Shown: in pieces, positions 1-8,180 of the stretch
How positions within the stretch are numbered: the first letter of the stretch is position 1
Layout of the letters: every line of letters begins with the position of its first letter
Source of the DNA: Dendronalium phyllosphericum CENA369
GTDB taxonomy: Bacteria; Cyanobacteriota; Cyanobacteriia; Cyanobacteriales; Nostocaceae
DNA: 42,259 nucleotides
NCBI RefSeq assembly: GCF_016056275.1
Contig: NZ_JAECZA010000159.1
Span: 1-42,259 of the forward strand
Reading direction: 5' to 3'
The notes under the pieces: model-generated
Databases searched by the model: none
What the model saw: the letters and a program-made list of their open reading frames with translations, nothing else
Told to the model about the DNA's origin: nothing
Position numbers and translations under genes: made by a program

Positions 1-1
1 T

Positions 2-43
2 GAAAAAGCTGTTGATAATATCAAGGATGCTTTTAGCAAATAG
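2..43 (+). CDS. C-terminal end of an unidentified protein (5' part outside window)
   Basis: The only frame open from the left edge reads EKAVDNIKDAFSK and ends with TAG at 41-43. The charged amphipathic tail resembles the ends of CsbD-type stress proteins, but 13 residues are too few to assign a family. That a gene ends here is likely because no coding signal follows; its identity is unknown. Confidence 0.35.
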   Translation, partial: EKAVDNIKDAFSK

Positions 44-109
44 ATATTAGAGAAAGCAGGGGAGCAGAGGAGAAAAAGACTAAGCTGATGCGCTTTTAAA
101 TTGCATAGT

Positions 110-395
110 TCAAACTCCTAGAAAGACGCGGGGACGCGGAGAGGGGGAGAAGCCGAGAGAAGTTGCGTGCGGAGAGAAGTGCGGTCTTGGGGAGACACTG
201 CGTTGCCGAGGTTCCCTCGGTTGAAGCAAGTGTCGTCTTTGCCCCTTCGGGTGACGCTCCTGCGTCGCTAACGGCAGTTCGGACTCGACGGGAACCGCCA
301 AGATTCCGACTGCCTCACCAAGTGGAGCAACTTCGGAGGGTTCCCCCCGCCCTTGCAAACTTCGGGGGATGCAATTTGAATGATGATTAGCTTAT
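110..395. repeat. GC-rich dispersed repeat segment, non-coding
   Basis: This GC-rich island lies in AT-rich intergenic DNA. The stretch around 282-322 (ggactcgacgggaaccgcca and flanks) is nearly the reverse complement of 21798-21840 inside menE, so it is one copy of a dispersed family. The motif cactgcgttgcc also recalls segments at 7845 and 41850. ORFs on both strands here follow the repeat rather than a gene. Confidence 0.6.
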
Positions 396-442
396 ACATA
401 AACTACTCTTTATTCTCCCGATTTCCCCATCCTCTTCTTAAC

Positions 443-464
443 TACTGACAACTGACAACTGACT
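443..464. repeat. STRR heptanucleotide repeat (ctgacaa)
   Basis: Three tandem copies of a heptamer (actgacaactgacaactgac) lie just past the stop codon of the minus-strand TPR gene. Such short tandemly repeated repetitive sequences are typical of heterocystous cyanobacteria. Confidence 0.7.
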
Positions 465-465
465 T

Positions 466-1701
466 TTATTTTGGTAATTTTTCAATCTGCTGAGTGAAGT
501 GTGCTTCTGGAAGTTTGAGTTGTTGCGCCAGTTCTAGACCTTGTTGAAAGGCTGTTCGTGCTTGAGCATAATCTTTGCGTTCTAGATAAATTTGCCCTAT
601 TTGGTCATAGGTTTGCATTAGTCCATAAAAGTTAACGGCTCGTTGTTGGGTTTCTAAAAGAATTTGACTAGCTTGTAACGCCTCATCTGTTTGTCCTTGA
701 GAACGATATAGCGCAATTAATTTCTGCAAAGCTTCACCAGCACGAGTATACTCTTGCAATTGCCAAGCAGTGTTGTAAGCTTCTTGATAATTGTTAAAAG
801 CTTCTCGCAGTAAATTAGGATTCTCTTTTGCTAAGGATTCATAATTTGAACCGATCGCTATTTTCAATACTGGTATTTTAGTCAGATCGTTTTCATCTGT
901 GTAAATTTTTGCTAGCTTATCCCGCACATTTATTGCTTGCTGTGGTTGTTTCCCCTGCTCGTAAATATAAGCTAGCTGTTGCAGGTATATTAATTCATTA
1001 GGGCGATCGCCAACAGAAGTAGCTAAATTTAATAATTCTTCGTAGGTGGTAGCAGCTTGAGGATAATCGAACCAAGCTAGATTCAATTCTCCAATGGTTT
1101 GAAGAGTTTGTACTACTGCTACTTCATTTTGCTGTTGTCGCCTTACTGCCAAAATTTGGTTATAAACTTCCAAGGCAGGTTTGAACGATCGCACATTTTG
1201 ATAAGCTTCAGCTAGCGATCGCAACAGTTCGAGATTGACAGTTGTTGGGGCAACAGTTTTTTTAGCAACATTTTTTGGTGGTTGTGCCTGTTTTTGGATT
1301 GCTTGCAATCGTTGAGTAATGTAGTATATCTCTTGACGTTCGCTTTCATTCCAAGCGATCGCACCTACTCGTGACAGTGCTTGTACCTCTGCCAACGCGC
1401 CTAAAAAGCGCCGCAAGCGTAGTTCCCGGTTCCAAATCTCAAATGCTGCTACCTTATCGCCAGCTTGTAGTTTCGCTGTAGCTTGTTGATTCAACTCATT
1501 CAGCGCTAACTCCAGGTTTAGCTGTTGTTCAGGAGTTAACTGCTGTTTACCGCTTAAATTTGGCAGCAGTGGATCGGGTGTAGTAATTTCTAACGGGCTG
1601 GGAGGAAATTTATCAAGTTCTTCTGGGTTTTTAGTCTCTGCTAAAGCCAAAGAATTGCTAAAAAGTATAACGACAATAGTAAAAATTAAGCGCCGTAGCA
1701 T
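466..1701 (-). CDS. Secreted TPR-repeat protein
   Basis: A 411-residue protein. The first about 21 residues (MLRRLIFTIVVILFSNSLALA) form a signal peptide, so it is probably exported to the periplasm or thylakoid lumen. A proline-rich linker follows (about residues 30-50), then a helical domain, and from about residue 155 several 34-residue tetratricopeptide units with A/G-Y-A/F spacing, for example around SFKPALEVYNQILAVRRQ and DYAQARTAFQQGLELAQQ. TPR arrays bind other proteins; no catalytic motif is visible. It is divergent from cpcT with 201 bp between the starts. The partner is unknown. I am confident of the gene and the repeats, not of any pathway. Confidence 0.85.
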   Translation of the reverse strand: MLRRLIFTIVVILFSNSLALAETKNPEELDKFPPSPLEITTPDPLLPNLSGKQQLTPEQQLNLELALNELNQQATAKLQAGDKVAAFEIWNRELRLRRFLGALAEVQALSRVGAIAWNESERQEIYYITQRLQAIQKQAQPPKNVAKKTVAPTTVNLELLRSLAEAYQNVRSFKPALEVYNQILAVRRQQQNEVAVVQTLQTIGELNLAWFDYPQAATTYEELLNLATSVGDRPNELIYLQQLAYIYEQGKQPQQAINVRDKLAKIYTDENDLTKIPVLKIAIGSNYESLAKENPNLLREAFNNYQEAYNTAWQLQEYTRAGEALQKLIALYRSQGQTDEALQASQILLETQQRAVNFYGLMQTYDQIGQIYLERKDYAQARTAFQQGLELAQQLKLPEAHFTQQIEKLPK

Positions 1702-1902
1702 TGGTACTTTACCTGACTTTGAGCAAGTTTCATTAGTGGCGATCGGAAATTAAGTATAAGACATTGGTAATTATGCCTATGCCTAACAACTTTAACTGCC
1801 AATTTGTTTGACGCATAAAACATTAGTAATTATCCCCATTGGTGATTTCTAAGCTTTACAATACTCCCATATAATTTTCAAGCAACTGGTCAATCGTATT
1901 TA

Positions 1903-2493
1903 ATGACTCATTCTAAAGATATTGTCACTTTAGCTCGCTGGATGGCAGCAGATTTTAGCAATCAAGAACAAGCCTTTGAAAACCCGCCTTTGTATGCCCA
2001 CATTCGCGTCTGTATCCGTCCTCTTCCTTTAGAACTGTTATCTGGAATCGGCTTGTTTCTCGAACAAGCTTATGATTATATGCTCGGTCAACCGTACCGA
2101 ATGCGGGTGATGAAGTTGATTGAAGCAGAAAACCACATTGTTATCGAACACTACAATCTTAAGGAAGAACAAAAGTTTTACGGCGCATCCCGCAACCTCG
2201 AACTCTTGAAAAACCTCTCTGTTGAGCAACTAGAGAAAATGCCAGGTTGTAACATGATTGTAGAGTGGACAGGCAACAGCTTCAAAGGTAGGGTTGAACC
2301 TGGGAAAGGTTGCATCGTGGTTCGCAACGGAAAAAATACTTATCTTGATAATGAATTTGAGATTGACGCTGAAAAATTTCTCAGCCTCGACCGAGGGCGA
2401 GATTTAGAAAGCGATGAGCGTTTGTGGGGTTCTATAGCTGGGCCATTTCACTTTGTGCGTTGGAGCAATTTTGCTGATGAAGTCAAGGGGTAA
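1903..2493 (+). CDS. cpcT: Phycobilin lyase CpcT (CpcT/CpeT family)
   Basis: A 196-residue protein with the full length and features of CpeT/CpcT chromophore lyases: the N-terminal TLARWMAADFSNQEQAFENP, a central LPGC-like MPGCNMIVEW, then FKGRVEPGKGCIV, and a C-terminal GSIAGPFHFVRWSNFADEVK. The characterised cyanobacterial CpcT attaches phycocyanobilin to the beta-phycocyanin cysteine near position 153 (Cys-beta153), a step in phycobilisome assembly in the cytoplasm. This gene closely resembles the Nostoc CpcT subgroup rather than CpeT paralogs, judged from memory of the sequences. It stands alone, with a divergent neighbour upstream and a strong palindromic terminator directly downstream, so it is likely monocistronic. 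Confidence 0.88.
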   Translation: MTHSKDIVTLARWMAADFSNQEQAFENPPLYAHIRVCIRPLPLELLSGIGLFLEQAYDYMLGQPYRMRVMKLIEAENHIVIEHYNLKEEQKFYGASRNLELLKNLSVEQLEKMPGCNMIVEWTGNSFKGRVEPGKGCIVVRNGKNTYLDNEFEIDAEKFLSLDRGRDLESDERLWGSIAGPFHFVRWSNFADEVKG

Positions 2494-2501
2494 AATATAA
2501 G

Positions 2502-2529
2502 TAGGGGTGCTGCGATCGCAGCACCCCTA
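2502..2529 (+). terminator. 28-bp perfect palindrome centred on HIP1, after cpcT
   Basis: A perfect palindrome starts 9 bp after the cpcT stop. Its centre is the HIP1 octamer gcgatcgc (2512-2519), flanked by aggggtgct and its complement. RNA would form a very stable GC-rich hairpin. There is no long U-tract (atataag follows), so it is either a non-canonical terminator or a 3'-end stabiliser. Confidence 0.6.
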
Positions 2530-2630
2530 TATAAGTTGAACAAAGAATGCAAAGATATACTTGTTCGCGCAAATAAGCGATCGCCTGAACTACAAAGTAT
2601 TTCGACATTTATCCATGTTTGAGCGCCAAT

Positions 2631-3053
2631 CTACTTAGATGGTACAGCACTGTATAGTATGGCTCCGTTCAAATCAGCACCTAATAACACAGCTCCTTCC
2701 AAGTCAGCATTATAGAGCGTAGCATCGGTAAGCTTGACATTTGTCAGGTCGGTTCCACTTAAGCTAGCATCACTTGCAAAAACTTTAGTCAAATCTGCGC
2801 CCTTGAGATTAGCACCAGTGAGATCCGCACCTTCTAGGTTAGCAGAGTTAAGTTTAGCTCCCTTTAAGTTGGCATTTCTCAAATCAGCACCAATTAAGTG
2901 AGCTTGTCTCAGATTTGCGCCTGCTAATTCACACCCCGGACAACTTCCAGTTCTCAGTAACTGTCTGACATGAGCAGGATTTGCAGCTTGTGCGGGAACA
3001 GTTAAGCTGAGTGTGCCTAGTAATGCTGTAGTAGCTAGAATCTCTAGTTTCAT
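2631..3053 (-). CDS. Secreted pentapeptide-repeat protein
   Basis: A 140-residue protein. Residues 1-23 form a signal peptide ending in PAQA-A. A short segment with two cysteines (SCPGCELAGANL) precedes about 16 pentapeptide units of the A(D/N)LXX type from about residue 43 to 135, for example GADLRNANLKGAKL. These fold into a right-handed quadrilateral beta-helix. Signal-peptide-bearing members with the LLxTGxCxGCxLxGANL start are common in cyanobacteria and are thought to be lumenal or periplasmic; their function is unknown. It is transcribed convergently with cpcT, and the 557-bp gap upstream holds repeats. Confidence 0.88.
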   Translation of the reverse strand: MKLEILATTALLGTLSLTVPAQAANPAHVRQLLRTGSCPGCELAGANLRQAHLIGADLRNANLKGAKLNSANLEGADLTGANLKGADLTKVFASDASLSGTDLTNVKLTDATLYNADLEGAVLLGADLNGAILYSAVPSK

Positions 3054-3610
3054 CTTTATAACCTCAAAAGCAACAGAAACTAATGACCGAAGTTTCCTAA
3101 AAACTTGGCACGCGGATTAAGTTTCCTTGTAAACAGGATGACTTAATCAATAGGCTTTTGTCCTCGCACAAAAGGATTAGTAGAAAGGTGGAAATTTGTG
3201 AGGTAACTGTTTAAGCATCCTCACCTAACTACCCTCTCAGGACAGGTAAAATTCGGATTTAGTCCGCCAAAAGTTATATAGTCTTAATTTTTCCCGATAC
3301 CCGACCTGACTTTTCACGGTATGTGGACGCATGAGCGAGGGTGTGGGGTGTAGTCAGGCTTTCTTGTTTTCCCTACACCCTACACCCTACCCCCTACCCC
3401 CAGCCTTAACAAGGGTTTGAGGACTTCCCGTGAAAAGTCAGACACCCTCCCCCCTACACCCTGCCCATTCGTATTTTCCCTGTCAAACAGCTACTCGTGC
3501 AAGGTAAAAAAATAATTTATACATTGGTTATTTTCCGTAACTGCGATGACGAGTGCTGAATCTATTGAGTATTGATAGATAAAATACCACTCCTTTAGCA
3601 AGGAGACTTT
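3054..3610. other. Intergenic region, 557 bp, repeat-bearing promoter region
   Basis: No gene is seen. It holds the putative divergent promoters of the pentapeptide protein (minus) and the M48 protease (plus), the repeat element at 3306-3441 and a pyrimidine-rich run of ccctaca heptamers. A good ribosome binding site (aaggag at 3600-3605) belongs to the M48 gene. Confidence 0.6.
3306..3441. repeat. 136-bp element bounded by 14-bp perfect inverted repeats
   Basis: The left end ctgacttttcacgg (3306-3319) and right end ccgtgaaaagtcag (3428-3441) are exact inverted repeats. Inside are a second, inner inverted repeat (gtgtggggtgtag against ctacaccctacac) and heptamer-like ccctaca units. It looks like a small non-autonomous mobile or structural element; no target duplication is evident. 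Confidence 0.55.
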
Positions 3611-5608
3611 ATGTCATTGCAATCTGGATTAGATGCCTTTCAACAAGGACGTTATCAAGAAGCAGTTGAATTGCTAGAACAATTCTGCCGCAATTGTAGC
3701 GAACGCAATTCCTCAGAATACCTTTCAGCCCAAATGTGGCTGATGAAAGCCTATCAAGGTACGGGAGAAATCGAAAAAGCTATGAGTCTGTGGCAAAAGT
3801 TGATTGTTAGCGAAAACCCACAGGTTCGCAGTTGGGCAGAACAAGCCCGTCAATCTTTTCCTCAAGTGCCAACTGCCCAATCTAATGCCATCCAAACAGC
3901 AGGACGTGCTGCGACTGCTGGTGTGAAATTAGCGATGGGAGGTGTGGGTGGTAGTCTGGTGTTAGCCTCTGGAGTTACCATGACCTTGCTATTTGGCATG
4001 GTGTTGGTTCTGGGCTTGAGCTTAGTATTGATTTTGGGTAGCAACGATCCGCTCCAAGGACTAGCGATCGCGATTGGTATTACATTAATTTTTAATATCG
4101 CTGCCTTTTTCCTGTCTCCGTTCCTCATGGACTTAACTCAAAGCTGGCTTTACCAAACTCGCTGGGTAGAGTTGGCAGAAGTTGAAAGTCTCAGTCCAGA
4201 GACAGCTAAAGTTATTCGTCAAGTCTGCCAGGAGAAAAATCTCAAAACACCGCGTTTGGGAATTATTAACGATCAAAACCCCACTGCTTTTACTTATGGT
4301 TCACTGCCTAACAGTGCCCGGTTAGTCGTCAGTCAGGGACTCTTCACTTACCTAGATGATGATGAAGTTGCTACCGTCTACGCCCACGAATTAGGGCACA
4401 TCGTCCATTGGGACTTTGCAGTGATGACGATCGCATCTACTTTAGTGCAAATTTGCTATTTGATTTACAGCACAGCCAGAAGATTGGGTCGTGGCGGTGG
4501 CGACAACAAAATCAAAGATGCCATCCAAACAGCTGGTCTAGTTGCTTATATCTTTTACATCATTGGCACTTACTTACTGTTGTATCTTTCTCGCACGCGG
4601 GAATACTTCGCTGACCACTTCGCCGCAGAAAGCACAGGCAACCCTAATGGACTATCTCGTGCTTTGGTGAAAATTGCCTACGGGATTCTCGAAGAAGGTT
4701 CAAGGTCGCAAGAACCCAGCCGTTTAATTGAAGGGACTCGCGCCTTGGGTATTTATGACCCCAAAGCCGCAGCTTCCACAGGAACAGCTTATCGCATCGC
4801 ATCCGACCCCCAAAAAATTGGTCGCGTCTTTTTGTGGGATATGTTTAATCCGTGGGGTTGGTGGATGGAGTTAAATTCGACTCACCCCTTAACTGGCAAA
4901 CGAGTTCGTGCCCTTAGCACCTATGCCGAACAGCTAGGTTTACCAACTGAGTTTGACATGGGGCGAGTTGTAGGAGAAGGCAAAAACCTGAATAAGAGTA
5001 GGCTTTACGGTAACTTCTTGTTAGATATTGTCCTATACGGTGCTGAAACTATTGGTTTCTTAGCTGGCTTAGTACTTGGCGTTATTCTTGGGTCAAGTTC
5101 TGCAAACCCAGGTTTAACAATAGGTATGCCACTCATCGGTTTAGGCATAGGAATTGCAATCAAAGCCTTTGTGATGTTTCCAAGCTACAAGCAAGCACCA
5201 GAAACTGACATTCTCACCCTGATGTCAGACCCTTATGCCAGTCCGTTACGCGGACAACCTGCAAAACTAGAAGGTCAGCTAATTGGTCGTGGCGACTCTG
5301 GTTATAAATTTGGTTCTGATTTAAAAATCCAAGACCGTAGCGGTATGCTTTATCTGCATTACGCCTCACGCTTTGGCCCTATTGGTAATTTTCTGTTTGG
5401 GATGAAGCGAGTGCAAAGCTTGATTGGCGAACAAGTTGGGGCTGTGGGTTGGTTCCGCCGAGGCGTTGCACCTTGGATGGATTTGATCCAACTCCAAAGT
5501 GAAAATGGCACTATTGTCAATAGTTACCATCGCTTCTGGTCATTCCTTCTTGGTGGCGGATCGATTATCCTAGGAGTGGTCTTGATTATGTTTTTGAGCA
5601 ACAGGTAG
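3611..5608 (+). CDS. Membrane-bound M48 family zinc metalloprotease with N-terminal TPR
   Basis: A 665-residue protein starting after a strong Shine-Dalgarno (aaggag). Residues 1-85 are TPR-like (FQQGRYQEAVELLEQF). Hydrophobic segments at about 107-142 and 150-170 anchor it. The M48 peptidase core carries HELGH at 259-263 in the context YAHELGHIVHWDF, a later membrane segment at about 290-325, and REYFADHFAAE at about 331, whose first glutamate is the expected third zinc ligand. A C-terminal extension (about 460-665) has more membrane helices and a beta-rich domain. Relatives such as HtpX degrade misfolded membrane proteins. The TPR head and long tail make this a cyanobacterial variant, not a plain HtpX, which is only about 290 residues. 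It is monocistronic. Confidence 0.88.
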   Translation: MSLQSGLDAFQQGRYQEAVELLEQFCRNCSERNSSEYLSAQMWLMKAYQGTGEIEKAMSLWQKLIVSENPQVRSWAEQARQSFPQVPTAQSNAIQTAGRAATAGVKLAMGGVGGSLVLASGVTMTLLFGMVLVLGLSLVLILGSNDPLQGLAIAIGITLIFNIAAFFLSPFLMDLTQSWLYQTRWVELAEVESLSPETAKVIRQVCQEKNLKTPRLGIINDQNPTAFTYGSLPNSARLVVSQGLFTYLDDDEVATVYAHELGHIVHWDFAVMTIASTLVQICYLIYSTARRLGRGGGDNKIKDAIQTAGLVAYIFYIIGTYLLLYLSRTREYFADHFAAESTGNPNGLSRALVKIAYGILEEGSRSQEPSRLIEGTRALGIYDPKAAASTGTAYRIASDPQKIGRVFLWDMFNPWGWWMELNSTHPLTGKRVRALSTYAEQLGLPTEFDMGRVVGEGKNLNKSRLYGNFLLDIVLYGAETIGFLAGLVLGVILGSSSANPGLTIGMPLIGLGIGIAIKAFVMFPSYKQAPETDILTLMSDPYASPLRGQPAKLEGQLIGRGDSGYKFGSDLKIQDRSGMLYLHYASRFGPIGNFLFGMKRVQSLIGEQVGAVGWFRRGVAPWMDLIQLQSENGTIVNSYHRFWSFLLGGGSIILGVVLIMFLSNR

Positions 5609-5619
5609 TCGAGTTTTTA

Positions 5620-5694
5620 GCCTGTTGCCAGAGCATTTCTCAATACATCCAAGCTTTATTTGTTAGGAGGCGGTTGCTAACTGCCTCCATTTCT
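5620..5694 (-). pseudogene. Decayed copy of the mazG 3' end
   Basis: Read on the minus strand this gives EMEAVSNRLLTNKAWMY, a stop, then EMLWQQA, which aligns with the C-terminus of the intact MazG nearby (KMEAVVDRPLSDYSLDE, then LETLWQQAKA). At DNA level the copy runs parallel to 6222-6300. It is a short partial duplication with an internal stop, and no other part of mazG is seen beside it. Confidence 0.6.
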
Positions 5695-5834
5695 TTAGTG
5701 CTGAGTGTTGTAGGAGGCAGGAGGTAAAACTATTACTATTCCTAATATTCATGCTTTCAAAATATCCTAAAGGGTGTGACTACGGCTATATATTTCTAGG
5801 TATTATTGAAGCAGAGTGCAACTAACTAATAATC

Positions 5835-5969
5835 ATGCATAACTTTGCAATTCAACCTCAAACATTACGCGAAGCATGGGAACAAGGTTTGCAGCAGGGA
5901 TTAACTCAAGTTGCACTATGGAACGAGGTAGAAATCCCAAATCATAATACAGCAAACTTCATCTCCTGA
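5835..5969 (+). CDS. Possible 44-residue ORF or gene fragment of unknown kind
   Basis: An ATG-started frame ([20 protein letters not shown] and on) ends in TGA at 5967-5969, just before the aldehyde dehydrogenase remnant. No ribosome binding site is evident and I recognise no family. Because it lies among gene remains it may itself be a fragment. Confidence 0.2.
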   Translation: MHNFAIQPQTLREAWEQGLQQGLTQVALWNEVEIPNHNTANFIS

Positions 5970-5970
5970 G

Positions 5971-6187
5971 AAAACATACAGCAGATTGCAACTGGACAAA
6001 AGATATCACTAAAGCTTATGCGATCGCTAACAATGTCCGTGCTGGTACAGTCTGGGTAAATTGCTACGACGTATTTGACGCTGCTGCACCCTTCGGTGGA
6101 TTCAAGTAATCTAGTATCGGTCGAGAATTAGGCGAATATGGCTTACAGCAATATACCGAAGTCAAAACTGTCACCATCAAATTGTAA
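5971..6187 (+). pseudogene. C-terminal remnant of an aldehyde dehydrogenase
   Basis: The frame reads [38 protein letters not shown], then TAA at 6108-6110, then SSIGRELGEYGLQQYTEVKT and a final stop at 6185-6187. These are the conserved C-terminal motifs of NAD(P)-dependent aldehyde dehydrogenases. The internal TAA sits where family members have glutamine (GGFKQSSIGRE), so CAA to TAA is the likely lesion. About 400 N-terminal residues, including the catalytic cysteine, are absent. It is clearly a dead gene, and the sequence before about 5980 is too degraded to align. Confidence 0.85.
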
Positions 6188-6197
6188 AGTAGATATA

Positions 6198-7022
6198 TCA
6201 CTGCTCTTTGGCTAATTGAGCTTTTGCCTGTTGCCAAAGAGTCTCCAACTCATCCAAACTGTAATCAGAAAGGGGGCGGTCAACAACTGCCTCCATTTTT
6301 TCTAGCCGCTGAACAAATCGTTGATTTGTACCTTGTAATGCCGCGCTAGGATCGAGATTATGCCAACGGGCTAGCTGAAGAATGGCAAACAATAAATCCC
6401 CTAGTTCTGCTTGTTGTCGTTCGGGTGTTTCTTGGGCTAAAGCTTGTTGAAACTCGCCTAATTCCTCATGAAACTTGTCCCACACTCCATCAATGTTTTC
6501 CCATTCAAACCCTACAGCCGCAGCCTTTTGAGAAATTTTCATTGCTGCCATCAATGGGGGAAGAGTACGTCCATAGCGACTGAGTTTAGCACTGAGTTTT
6601 TGACTTTCTGAGGATGGTTCGCCCTTTTCCGCAGCTTTGATTTGTTCCCAGTTTTGCCGCACCTCATCCACACTTTGTACCGACACATCACCAAATACAT
6701 GAGGATGACGGCGAATCAACTTTTGGGAAATCCCTTCAGCGACTTCTTGCAGAGAAAATTGTCCGTATTCGCTAGCGATTTGGGCTTGCAGTACTACTTG
6801 CAAAAGTAAATCTCCTAATTCTTCTGCGATCGCATCTTTCTCCCCACTTTTAATCGCATCTACCACTTCATAAGCTTCTTCAATTACATAGGGTATCAGC
6901 GTTTGGGGAGTTTGTTGCAAATCCCAAGGACAACCACCATCAGGCGATCGCAACTTTGCCACCACCTCAATTAACTCTTGTAGTGCCGCCAAAGTATCAG
7001 TATGATTTTGATTGAATTGCAT
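6198..7022 (-). CDS. mazG: Nucleoside triphosphate pyrophosphohydrolase MazG
   Basis: A 274-residue two-domain MazG, which hydrolyses (d)NTPs to NMP and pyrophosphate and clears aberrant nucleotides. The N-terminal domain (about 10-125) has LRSPDGGCPWDLQQT, the metal-binding helix VIEEAYEVVDAI and AEELGDLLLQVVL, and RRHPHVFGDV. The C-terminal repeat (about 170-250) has GFEWENIDGVWDKFHEELGE and AELGDLLFAILQLARW. The start is the ATG at 7020-7022. A dispersed repeat (ctctgcgttctctgtggttg) fills the 54-bp gap to the upstream DUF2227 gene on the same strand. Its 3' end was copied to 5620-5694. Confidence 0.93.
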   Translation of the reverse strand: MQFNQNHTDTLAALQELIEVVAKLRSPDGGCPWDLQQTPQTLIPYVIEEAYEVVDAIKSGEKDAIAEELGDLLLQVVLQAQIASEYGQFSLQEVAEGISQKLIRRHPHVFGDVSVQSVDEVRQNWEQIKAAEKGEPSSESQKLSAKLSRYGRTLPPLMAAMKISQKAAAVGFEWENIDGVWDKFHEELGEFQQALAQETPERQQAELGDLLFAILQLARWHNLDPSAALQGTNQRFVQRLEKMEAVVDRPLSDYSLDELETLWQQAKAQLAKEQ

Positions 7023-7076
7023 AACTAATAAAAACTCCGCGTTCTCTGCGTTCTCTGTGGTTGAAAACGATCGCTA

Positions 7077-7685
7077 TTACTTTGTGCGGTTTTTGCTGGT
7101 TTTCGGTTTAGGCCGACTACTACCGCGACTCGTTGCTTTACGTTTTTTAATTTTGCCACTAGAAAGCAACCCGCGAACTCCCTGCTTTTGCATCCGCTTG
7201 TATGCCGAACCGCTCCAATCGCTGAGAGAATGGCTCATAGCGCCCAATTCCAAGCCTAAGAAGAGGGCAAGAAATTCCGTACTGTAAGCTGTTAGCGATC
7301 GCTCAATAATTGCACCCAAATCCTCCCAAGTAAAAGTAACATTCCAAAGCTTTGTAGCAATAGGCAAAATCAAAATTGCCAAGATACCTAGCAAACAGCC
7401 GAGATAAAGCACCCGCAGCGTCGTGCCGATAATCGGCCCGTGGGATAAGAAAGAACGATGGCGAAGACTTTTTTGATAAGGTAGCCAAATCCAACGCACA
7501 AAACCCCAGCGTTGGTATTGAACAGAATAAATATCTAAATCCGGGCCAAACATCAGCCCGCCAAACAGAAACCCACCTGCAACCAGCAAAGTCACATTAC
7601 CACTATGAGTCTGCCAGAAAGTGACACCTGTTACAAACGGCAGAGCATACAAAGTAATGCGATCGTGCGTTCGACCAGAAGGCAT
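7077..7685 (-). CDS. DUF2227 family putative metal-binding membrane protein
   Basis: A 202-residue protein. The start MPSGRTHDRITLYALPF, the acidic LMFGPDLDIYS at about 45-55, the histidine-rich SLRHRSFLSHGPIIG at about 73-87 and the later MSHSLSDW at about 151 match the cyanobacterial DUF2227 family, annotated as putative metal-binding. Four hydrophobic stretches suggest an inner-membrane protein, and the last about 35 residues are a very basic tail (KIKKRKATSRGSSRPKPKTS). The biochemical role is unknown. It lies upstream of mazG on the same strand and could be co-transcribed with it. Confidence 0.8.
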   Translation of the reverse strand: MPSGRTHDRITLYALPFVTGVTFWQTHSGNVTLLVAGGFLFGGLMFGPDLDIYSVQYQRWGFVRWIWLPYQKSLRHRSFLSHGPIIGTTLRVLYLGCLLGILAILILPIATKLWNVTFTWEDLGAIIERSLTAYSTEFLALFLGLELGAMSHSLSDWSGSAYKRMQKQGVRGLLSSGKIKKRKATSRGSSRPKPKTSKNRTK

Positions 7686-7739
7686 CCTAAGTCCTGAGTT
7701 CTAAGAGTTAAGTCAATACTGTTTGATTAAAGGATGAAC

Positions 7740-7960
7740 AGGGTGTAGGGGATAGGGTGTGGGGTGTAGGGAAATTAAGCCACCCACAAGGGGCGGGGTT
7801 TCTACCTGCCTTGAGAAATAAGGATTCTTTCGCCCACAAGGGGGAGCCACTGCGGTGGACGGGTTTCCCGGCATATAGCAAGTGGCATCGAGGCTTTAAA
7901 CCTTACTTCGGGGCTAGTTCTTCCCCCTACACCCTACACCCCACACCCTACACCCGCCCC
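7740..7960. repeat. Composite repeat: GC-rich core flanked by inverted heptamer arrays
   Basis: Left arm gggtgtaggg-type units (7740-7772) and right arm ccctacaccctacaccc-type units (7925-7957) are inverted copies. Between them is a GC-rich core with gggagccactgcggtgg and acgggtttcccgg. The core motifs recur at 41810-41860 (gcgggtttcccg, cgcagtggctccc) and 27483, which marks a dispersed family. Confidence 0.55.
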
Positions 7961-8180
7961 GAAGGGGCTTGGAGTAAAGGTGGAAAAACTAGCATTTTTC
8001 CGTTTTCGCTTTCACCTTTATACCGAACTTTATAATAATTAAATTCTCAGTGAGTATAATTCATATCTTGCATCAATTCCAATAAAAGTTTTTTAAAATT
8101 TGGTGGTGGGTCAAAGCCCCCACCATAATATGAGCGATTTGACACCCAATTCCTAATCCCTTTTACTTTGGCAATACCCT

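Noticed and set aside
7842-7862. Cobalamin-riboswitch-like gccactg box
   Set aside because: The box is part of the GC-rich dispersed repeat seen at other sites, and no gene follows in the right position.
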